Below the pieces are notes generated by a model that worked only from the letters and a program-made list of their open reading frames with translations, made no database searches and was not told where the DNA came from. A stretch of 38,545 nucleotides of DNA from positions 1-38,545 of the forward strand of contig JAFURY010000052.1 of the NCBI GenBank assembly GCA_017480795.1, read 5' to 3'. Made by a program: the position numbers and the translations under genes. How positions within the stretch are numbered: position 1 is the first letter of the stretch; the number at the start of each line of letters is the position of its first letter. Positions 32,467 through 38,545 of the stretch are shown here, one piece after another. Origin of the DNA: Succinivibrionaceae bacterium. GTDB taxonomy: Bacteria > Pseudomonadota > Gammaproteobacteria > Enterobacterales > Succinivibrionaceae.

Positions 32467-33657
32467 ATGGATTTCAATCAAGCCAGTCTGGACTTATGTG
32501 AACGGAACCGTGGCAAGCTGGAGGTCATCTCCAAGGCGGCCGTCACCACTCGGGATGAGCTTTCCACAGCATACACCCCGGGGGTGGCGGAACCCTGCCG
32601 CCAGATTCATGCCAACAGACATGATGTCTATAAATATACCATCAAGAGCCACACCGTGGCCGTGGTCAGCGACGGTACCGCGGTGCTGGGCCTGGGCGAT
32701 ATCGGGCCGGAAGCTGCCATGCCCGTCATGGAGGGAAAGGCTGTCCTGTTCAAGGAATTCGGCGGCGTGGACGCCTTTCCGATCTGCCTGAATACCAAGG
32801 ATCCAGAGGAGATCATCAAAACGGTAAAATATCTCGCTCCTACCTTTGGCGGCATCAATCTGGAGGACATCTCCGCGCCCCGCTGCTTTGAGATTGAAAC
32901 CCGGCTGAAGCAGGAGCTGGACATCCCCGTTTTTCATGATGACCAGCACGGCACGGCCATCGTCGTAGCCGCCGGCCTCATCAACGCGCTGAAGGTGGTT
33001 CGGAAGGAATGGCAGGATATCCGAATCGTCATCAATGGCGCGGGCTCCGCGGGCATCAGCATCTGTAAGCTGCTGATGCAGCTGGGGCCGAAGGACATCG
33101 TCCTGGTGGACCGGGAAGGTGCCGTCTGCGAAGGCGAAGCCTGGATGAACCCCGCCCAGGCGAAAATGGCCGAAATCACCAACAGGGATCATCAGCGAGG
33201 GCCGCTGACAGAGATCATTCGCGGAAAGGATGTGTTCATCGGCGTCTCCGCTCCCAAGATTGTTACCCCCGGGATGATTGCCACCATGGCGCAGGATCCC
33301 ATCGTATTCGCCATGGCCAATCCCACCCCCGAAATCATGCCCGAGGAAGCCTTGGCAGGCGGCGCTCGCGTCGTGGCCACCGGCCGGAGCGATTATCCGA
33401 ATCAAATCAATAATGTGCTGGTTTTCCCGGGGCTTTTCCGCGGCGCCTTGATGGTGGAAGCCTCCCAGATCGTGGAGGAGATGAAGCTGGCAGCCGCCCG
33501 GGCCATCGCCTCCCTCTGCGCAGAGGAGGACCTAAACGAGAACTATATTATTCCCGGCGCCTTTGATAAGCGGGTCGCCCCCGCCGTCGCCGAGCAGGTT
33601 GCCATCGTAGCGGAACAGCTTGGCATCGCCGGGAATCCCGGAAACCGCGATTTTTAA
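32467..33657 (+). CDS. NAD(P)-dependent malic enzyme
   Basis: 396 aa, the length of short bacterial malic enzymes. It converts malate to pyruvate and CO2 with NAD(P)+. Visible are YTPGVAEPC, the long motif GLGDIGPEAAMPVMEGKAVL, metal/substrate residues in EDISAPRCFEIE and DDQHGTAIV, and the Rossmann site GAGSAGISI. The ATG at 32467 follows AAGGAGGA at 7 bases. It lies 88 bases after the PAP2 gene, possibly co-transcribed. Confidence 0.94.
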   Translation: MDFNQASLDLCERNRGKLEVISKAAVTTRDELSTAYTPGVAEPCRQIHANRHDVYKYTIKSHTVAVVSDGTAVLGLGDIGPEAAMPVMEGKAVLFKEFGGVDAFPICLNTKDPEEIIKTVKYLAPTFGGINLEDISAPRCFEIETRLKQELDIPVFHDDQHGTAIVVAAGLINALKVVRKEWQDIRIVINGAGSAGISICKLLMQLGPKDIVLVDREGAVCEGEAWMNPAQAKMAEITNRDHQRGPLTEIIRGKDVFIGVSAPKIVTPGMIATMAQDPIVFAMANPTPEIMPEEALAGGARVVATGRSDYPNQINNVLVFPGLFRGALMVEASQIVEEMKLAAARAIASLCAEEDLNENYIIPGAFDKRVAPAVAEQVAIVAEQLGIAGNPGNRDF

Positions 33658-33665
33658 CCAATCAA

Positions 33666-34553
33666 TTATCTATCGTGATTCTCCCCCAATTGACTAATCA
33701 AAGCGGAGCCGATGATCAGAATGGCGCCGATAATATGAAGCAGGCTGAGAGGCTCTCCCAGGAAGAGTGCGGAGATCAGCAGCGCGGAAACCGGGTCGAT
33801 ATAGCTGCACATCGCAATGGTCTGAACCCGGAGGCCGCGCATGCTGGCGAAATATAATACATAGGCAATCCCGGTATGTAAGATACCCACCACCAGCAGG
33901 AGAAGAAAGCCAGGCAGATCCATCATCAAGCCGCGAAAACCATCCGTCAGGAGCAGATAAGGAAGCATCACCATCCCGGCGGAGAACAGCTGAACGGTGG
34001 TTCTTTGATATGCATCGCCGCCTGGGATTTTTTTGTTCATGATGACGACTGCGGCGTATAAAGCTGCAGCGCTCAAGCCCAGAAGAATGCCTAACGGCTC
34101 TCCACTTTGCGCATCCTGCCCGCCAATCACTCCGGAGATCAGCAACATGCCCAGAATCGAAAAAGCAGCACAGAGGGCTTTTCTGGCCGTCAGTCGTTCC
34201 TTGAAAAAGATGGGAGAGAGAAGCAGAACAATCGTCGGCTGCATATAGTAGCATAGGGTTGCAATCGCTACGGTGGTGTGATTATACGCTTCAAACAGCA
34301 GCATCCAGTTGAAGCCGATCAGGGCCCCGATCAAAGCAAATCCCATCCATACGCGCTTGGGCAAAGGCTGAGAAACGCGCTTTCTGTTCAAGCGAAGAAA
34401 GATCAACAGAAACAGCCCACCCAGGATGCCCCGGGCAAAGGCCAGAAAAGCGGAAGAGACGGGGATAAAACGCCGGAACAGTCCGATGGTGCCCCATATC
34501 AGCATGGAAGCGATCAGCATGCCCATCGACCGGCGATCATTAGAAAAATTCAT
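33666..34553 (-). CDS. EamA/DMT-family transporter
   Basis: 295 aa with ten hydrophobic helices in two EamA repeats (about 10-140 and 155-290). Typical family text includes IWGTIGLFRRF, YNHTTVAIATLCYYMQP and SYIDPVSALLISALFLGEPL. Members export amino acids or other metabolites. It is convergent with the malic enzyme gene, 8 bases apart, with no obvious terminator between them. Confidence 0.9.
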   Translation of the reverse strand: MNFSNDRRSMGMLIASMLIWGTIGLFRRFIPVSSAFLAFARGILGGLFLLIFLRLNRKRVSQPLPKRVWMGFALIGALIGFNWMLLFEAYNHTTVAIATLCYYMQPTIVLLLSPIFFKERLTARKALCAAFSILGMLLISGVIGGQDAQSGEPLGILLGLSAAALYAAVVIMNKKIPGGDAYQRTTVQLFSAGMVMLPYLLLTDGFRGLMMDLPGFLLLLVVGILHTGIAYVLYFASMRGLRVQTIAMCSYIDPVSALLISALFLGEPLSLLHIIGAILIIGSALISQLGENHDR

Positions 34554-34669
34554 TGGATTTCTGCCCTTTCATCAGTTTAATTCATGATGAATGATAGGTG
34601 AGAAGTATACCCCAAAGGCGCCATTTCCACAATAAGCCATCCGAACCTTCCCCGGAAGATTTTGAATCA

Positions 34670-34698
34670 TTGTTCCGGCGGTGGAGATGTGCTATACT
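34670..34698 (+). promoter_or_regulatory. Promoter of the U32 peptidase gene
   Basis: TTGTTC at 34670-34675, 17-base spacer, TATACT at 34693-34698. The start codon is 34 bases further. Confidence 0.6.
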
Positions 34699-34731
34699 CC
34701 CCTGGGAGACGAAAGAAATGGAGGAACAACC

Positions 34732-35931
34732 ATGGAGCTATTGGCCCCGGCGGGAGGAATGAGCCAGCTGCAGGCCGCCCTGCGCTATGGCGCGGATGCG
34801 GTTTATGGGGGAGTGCGACAATTTGGGCTACGGGCCGCTGCGGAGAATTTTTCATGGGAGGGGTTGCAGGAGGCGCTGAAGCTGACCCATGAGGCAGGGA
34901 AAAGGTTTTACCTGACGCTGAATATTTATCCCCATGATGAAGAGCTGGCAGCCCTGGTAGCGACGGCCCGGCGGGCCTCGGAGATGGGCGTGGACGGCGC
35001 TATCGTCAGCGATTTGGGGGCCATCGCCCTTTTGCGGGCGCAGGTACCGGGGCTGGCGATCCATGTCAGCACCCAGGCCAATGTAATGAATGTTGCGGCA
35101 GCGAAGGTATACACGGGTCTGGGGGTACAGCGCATCGTCCTGGCTCGGGAGCTGAGCCTGCGGCAGATTGCCTCGCTGGGAAGCCAGCTGCCGGAAAATG
35201 TACAGATGGAAGCCTTCGTCCATGGTGCCATGTGTATGTCCTATTCCGGTCGGTGCATGCTCAGCGATCATCTGACAGGCCGCGGGGCCAACCGGGGGGC
35301 ATGCACCCAGCCCTGCCGATGGGAATACACGGTCTTAGAGGCGAAACGGCCGGAGGAGCCTATGTCCGTTTTGGAGGACGAGGAAGGTACGTATATTTTC
35401 TCTGCCTATGATCTGAACATGCTGTGGCATCTGCCTGAGATGCGGGAGGCGGGGATTGCGTCCCTGAAAATCGAGGGACGGATGAAAACGGAATACTATG
35501 TGGCCACGGTGACACGGGCCTACCGGCGGGCCCTGGACCTGATGGCTCAGGGCGAAGAAGCCTATCGAGAGGCCCTACCGGCCCTGCAGGCGGAGCTGAC
35601 CAAGGTGGGCCACCGGGAAAGCAACACCGGGTTTTATTTCGGCCCACCGCAGCCCTCCGGGGGAGCGGGAAAAAGCACCCAGAACATGAACTATCTGGGA
35701 AGGGTGCTGGGCACGCAAGAGGGCATGATGCTGGTGGAAATCAAGAACCGTATTGCGGTGGGACAGACGCTGGAGGTGCTCACGCCGGGAGAGGTATATT
35801 CCTTCCCGGTGACACAGATCCTTCGGGCGGACACGGAGGAGTCGATTTCCTGCGCTACCATCGCCGGGCAGCAGGTGAAGATGCCCGTCCCCTTCCAGGC
35901 GGAGAAGGGTGATTTTCTGCGGGGAGCATAG
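34732..35931 (+). CDS. Peptidase U32-family protein
   Basis: 399 aa. The N-terminus MELLAPAGGMSQLQAALRYGADAVYGG is the hallmark of the family. Later come VHGAMCMSYSGRCMLS and a cysteine cluster (GACTQPCRWEYTV), which may bind an iron-sulfur cluster as in RlhA/TrhP/UbiU-type enzymes that hydroxylate RNA or quinone. The C-terminal domain resembles the U32 beta-barrel. The ATG at 34732 follows GGAGG at 7 bases. Confidence 0.92.
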   Translation: MELLAPAGGMSQLQAALRYGADAVYGGVRQFGLRAAAENFSWEGLQEALKLTHEAGKRFYLTLNIYPHDEELAALVATARRASEMGVDGAIVSDLGAIALLRAQVPGLAIHVSTQANVMNVAAAKVYTGLGVQRIVLARELSLRQIASLGSQLPENVQMEAFVHGAMCMSYSGRCMLSDHLTGRGANRGACTQPCRWEYTVLEAKRPEEPMSVLEDEEGTYIFSAYDLNMLWHLPEMREAGIASLKIEGRMKTEYYVATVTRAYRRALDLMAQGEEAYREALPALQAELTKVGHRESNTGFYFGPPQPSGGAGKSTQNMNYLGRVLGTQEGMMLVEIKNRIAVGQTLEVLTPGEVYSFPVTQILRADTEESISCATIAGQQVKMPVPFQAEKGDFLRGA

Positions 35932-36068
35932 GTTTTTGCCAGAAAGAAGCTTCGACTTTTTCGTGTATTTTGCTTGTGTTTCCTGGACAATGGTTATAAA
36001 ATAGACCAATATTCTTTGGAAGGGGGAAGGACGCCAGGTGGCGATCCTCCCCGGGGAGGATGGATTCC

Positions 36069-36917
36069 ATGTATCGAATTGCAAGCAGAAAGGCGCTGAA
36101 TCCCACCATGATTCAGCTGGAGATCGAGGCGCCCCTGGTGGCCCGTAAGGCGAAGCCCGGGCAGTTTATCATTCTGCGGGTGGACGAGGAAGGGGAGCGG
36201 ATTCCCCTGACCGTGGCTGGGACGGATCCGGCGGCGGGGACGGTGAAGATCATTTTCCAGGTCGTAGGTGCCACAACGGAAAAGCTGAAGCATAAGCAGG
36301 CGGGGGAATCTATTCAGGATTTCGCGGGGCCCCTGGGGGTGGCGACCCATACGGAGGGCCTCCGCAATGTGTGCGTCATCGGGGGTGGCGCGGGTTGCGC
36401 CATTGCCATGCCCGTGGCGGAGGAATTCCATCGCCTGGGCGCAAAAGTCACCAGCATTATCGGCTTCCGGAATAAGGATTTGCTGATTCTGGAGGAGGAG
36501 TTCCGCTCCTTCTCGGATGAGCTGATCGTCATGACGGACGACGGCTCCTACGGCCGGGCGGGGAACGTGACCATCCCCCTGAAGGAAAAGCTGGAGGCCG
36601 GGGAAAAGTTCGACATGATCATTACCATCGGCCCCCTGATCATGATGAAATTCGTGGTGGCGGCGGCCAAGCCCTTCGGCGTGCCGGTGACAGCCAGCAT
36701 GAATCCCATCATGATCGACGGCACGGGGATGTGCGGCGGCTGCCGGATTACCCTGGTGCAGGATGGCAAGCGGGTGACCAAGTTCGCTTGCGTGGATGGG
36801 CCGGATTTCAACGGATATGAAATTGACTTCGACGAGGCCATGAGCCGGGGTCGCATGTACGCGGAGTACGAGCGGCATGCCTACGACGAGGCCTGCAACC
36901 TGTTCCAGGGCGCGTAA
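36069..36917 (+). CDS. nfnA: NfnA-like ferredoxin:NADP+ oxidoreductase subunit alpha
   Basis: 282 aa. The N-terminal FAD-binding beta-barrel ends with PLTVAG, an NAD-binding Rossmann follows (VIGGGAGCAIAMPVAEEF), and the C-terminus carries the 2Fe-2S ligands in GTGMCGGCRITL with FACVDGPDF. It is the partner of NfnB, together bifurcating electrons between NADPH, NAD+ and ferredoxin. Start at 36069 gives a 9-base spacing to GGGGAGG; an ATG at 36060 abuts the site. A low-confidence promoter may lie near 35990-36000 (TATAAAAT). Confidence 0.9.
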   Translation: MYRIASRKALNPTMIQLEIEAPLVARKAKPGQFIILRVDEEGERIPLTVAGTDPAAGTVKIIFQVVGATTEKLKHKQAGESIQDFAGPLGVATHTEGLRNVCVIGGGAGCAIAMPVAEEFHRLGAKVTSIIGFRNKDLLILEEEFRSFSDELIVMTDDGSYGRAGNVTIPLKEKLEAGEKFDMIITIGPLIMMKFVVAAAKPFGVPVTASMNPIMIDGTGMCGGCRITLVQDGKRVTKFACVDGPDFNGYEIDFDEAMSRGRMYAEYERHAYDEACNLFQGA

Positions 36918-36932
36918 GGAGGGAAGAGAAAA

Positions 36933-38345
36933 ATGACTGTGAATCCAAAGAAACACGAGATGCCCACCCAGGCTCCCGAAGTTCGCGCTCGCAATTTTCA
37001 GGAGGTGGCCCTGGGGTATCCTGTGGAGGTGGCGGTGGAGGAAGCGAAGCGCTGCCTGAACTGCAAGAATCGGCCCTGCGTGGAGGGCTGCCCGGTGAAT
37101 ATCAACATTCCGGACTTCATCTCCCAGATCAAGCAGGGGGATTTTGAGGGGGCTTATCAGATCATCAATCGCTCCTCTTCCCTGCCGGCGGTCTGCGGGC
37201 GGGTGTGCCCTCAGGAAACCCAGTGCGAAAGCCAGTGCACCCTGCGGGTCCGGGCGAAGATGGATCCGGTGGGCATCGGGCGGCTGGAGCGCTTTGTGGC
37301 GGACTGGCATAACGCCAATAGCCAGGAGAAGGCCCAGGCCCCGGCGGCCAATGGTCACAAGGTGGCGGTGGTGGGCGCCGGTCCCTCCGGGCTCACCTGC
37401 GCCGGGGATCTGGCGAAGAAGGGCTACCAGGTGACGATTTATGAAGCCCTGCACACCGCGGGGGGTGTGCTGGTGTACGGCATTCCGGAATTCCGGCTGC
37501 CCAAGTCCATCGTGGCCAAAGAGGTGGAAACCCTGAAGGAGCTGGGGGTGGAGGTGGAGACCAATGTCATCATCGGCAAAACCCTGACGGTGGATGAGCT
37601 GTTCGACATGGGCTTTGAGGCGGTTTTCATCGGCTCCGGCGCGGGGTTGCCCAACTTCATGAACATTCCCGGCGAAGCCTATAAGGGCGTGTATTCCGCC
37701 AATGAGTTCCTGACCCGGAGCAATCTGATGAAGGCCTACCAGGAGAACCCCCAGACCCCCATCATGAAGGGAGGCCGGGTGGCCGTGGTAGGCGGCGGCA
37801 ACGTGGCCATGGACGCGGCCCGGACGGCCCTGCGGCTGGGGGCGGAGAAGGTATACATCGTGTATCGCCGTTCCATGGAGGAGCTGCCGGCTCGGAGGGA
37901 GGAAGTGGAGCACGCGGAGGAGGAAGGCATCGATTTCCGCCTGCTGTGCAACCCCACGGAGATTTTGGGCTATCAGAACCCCGACGATCCCCGGGATCCG
38001 AGAAACGGCTTTGTGACCGGGATTCGCTGCGTGAAGATGGAATTGGGCGAGCCGGATGCTAGCGGGCGGCGGCGGCCGGTGGAAATCGAGGGAAGCGAGT
38101 TTGAGCTGGCGGTGGACACGGTGGTTATGGCCATCGGTACCAGCCCCAACCCCTTGATCAAGAACACCACGGCAGGCCTGGAGGTGAATCGCCGGGGCGG
38201 CATCATCGTCAACGAGGAGGGCTTGACCTCCCGGGAGAAGGTGTATGCCGGCGGCGACGCGGTGACCGGCGCGGCCACGGTGATCTCCGCCATGGGCGCG
38301 GGAAAAAACGCCGCGAAGGCTATCGATGGGACATTAAGAGGATAG
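36933..38345 (+). CDS. nfnB: NfnB-like NADPH-dependent subunit (GltD/GltA family)
   Basis: 470 aa. Two N-terminal 4Fe-4S motifs are visible (CLNCKNRPCVEGCPVN and CGRVCPQETQCESQC), then the FAD site VVGAGPSGLTCAGDLAKKGY and the NADPH site VVGGGNVAMDAARTALRLGA, ending with the YAGGDAVTGAATVI FAD segment. This is the glutamate synthase small-subunit fold used by NfnB. It starts 15 bases after NfnA with GGAGGG upstream, so the two are co-transcribed. Confidence 0.92.
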   Translation: MTVNPKKHEMPTQAPEVRARNFQEVALGYPVEVAVEEAKRCLNCKNRPCVEGCPVNINIPDFISQIKQGDFEGAYQIINRSSSLPAVCGRVCPQETQCESQCTLRVRAKMDPVGIGRLERFVADWHNANSQEKAQAPAANGHKVAVVGAGPSGLTCAGDLAKKGYQVTIYEALHTAGGVLVYGIPEFRLPKSIVAKEVETLKELGVEVETNVIIGKTLTVDELFDMGFEAVFIGSGAGLPNFMNIPGEAYKGVYSANEFLTRSNLMKAYQENPQTPIMKGGRVAVVGGGNVAMDAARTALRLGAEKVYIVYRRSMEELPARREEVEHAEEEGIDFRLLCNPTEILGYQNPDDPRDPRNGFVTGIRCVKMELGEPDASGRRRPVEIEGSEFELAVDTVVMAIGTSPNPLIKNTTAGLEVNRRGGIIVNEEGLTSREKVYAGGDAVTGAATVISAMGAGKNAAKAIDGTLRG

Positions 38346-38349
38346 TAGT

Positions 38350-38545
38350 AAATCCTGCGCGCGGGAGTTCCCCTCTGGGGCACGGCTCGCGCCTCCGTTC
38401 CAGACGTAGCGGCACAAAGCGGCTGCCTTCGGGCAAGCCCTCGCCACCCGCTAAGTGCCGACGTCTTCCAAGGGCCCCCGAGTGAAACATCCCTTCGCAG
38501 GTGGAGTAGACAGTATAACCCCCCGGAACCAAGTCTTACGGTTCC
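38350..38545 (+). ncRNA. Candidate structured RNA of unknown class (may run past the window)
   Basis: No gene is visible after 38345. The + strand folds into a long GC-rich hairpin: GACGT and GGCAC near 38403-38416 with GTGCC and ACGTC near 38456-38466, an inner GCGG/CCGC pair and a GCC-TTCG-GGC tip near 38428-38437. A further stem GGAACC/GGTTCC ends the window. An apical hairpin between unpaired flanks recalls 6S RNA, but I see no class-specific sequence, so the identity is open. Confidence 0.4.

Noticed and set aside
35994..37913. 639-codon open frame on the - strand
   Set aside because: It is antisense to NfnA and NfnB and is open only because of GC-rich codon bias; the protein shows no domain.

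Overview
The window looks like a piece of chromosome from a gut-type Clostridia (Bacillota) bacterium. The evidence is AGGAGG-type ribosome binding sites throughout, a Clostridia-style NfnAB pair, a U32 peptidase and a malic enzyme on the right flank, and an integrative element with MobA/MobC, CHC2 primase, D5-like helicase and TnpV of the kind common in these bacteria. The genus cannot be fixed from the sequence.

Layout. (1) 37-721: seven tRNA genes (Pro, Glu, Met/Ile2, Asp, Thr, Tyr, Leu) on the + strand. (2) 699-30794: an integrative mobilizable element of about 30 kb inserted in the 3' end of tRNA-Leu(CAG). It is bounded by 21-bp direct repeats (699-719 and 30774-30794), with repeated CACCCCAA arm-type boxes just inside both ends. 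Its left part holds a tyrosine integrase, an excisionase-like HTH gene, an inverted-repeat region that may be an origin, an SF3 helicase, a CHC2 primase, a MOBP relaxase and MobC. A 0.8-kb noncoding repeat array follows. (3) 8278-29600: the cargo. It has a tiny signal-peptide-like ORF, a TetR gene with an ATC-hydrolase-like gene, a second TetR gene with a two-gene ABC exporter/importer pair, and a 23-gene run on the - strand from 29517 to 14756 that reads as one operon. (4) 29942-30551: tnpV and a decayed tnpV copy. (5) 30774-31192: attR, a short remnant of an older element with a truncated YhcG/DUF1016 nuclease fragment, and a third copy of the tRNA-Leu end with what looks like the native terminator. 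(6) 31377-38345: chromosomal genes (PAP2 phosphatase, malic enzyme, EamA transporter, U32 peptidase, NfnA, NfnB), then a possible structured RNA.

The cargo is the most unusual part. It combines five L-2-amino-thiazoline-4-carboxylate hydrolase-like proteins, five small four-helix membrane proteins that share a D-W/P-T/W-K pattern, three larger membrane proteins of a second family, four SAM methyltransferases plus an ICMT-like membrane methyltransferase, a ketopantoate-reductase-like dehydrogenase, two alpha/beta hydrolases, an SRPBCC protein and an MBL-fold hydrolase. Copies of a palindrome GTTAG-N6-CTAAC (or the short form GTTAGCTAAC) sit at the TetR1/peptide promoter, the TetR2 promoter, the ABC promoter and the head of the long operon. 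The cargo therefore looks like a single regulon. I infer a ligand-responsive, membrane-associated modification and transport system for a small hydrophobic or thiol-containing molecule. The substrate cannot be read from the sequence.
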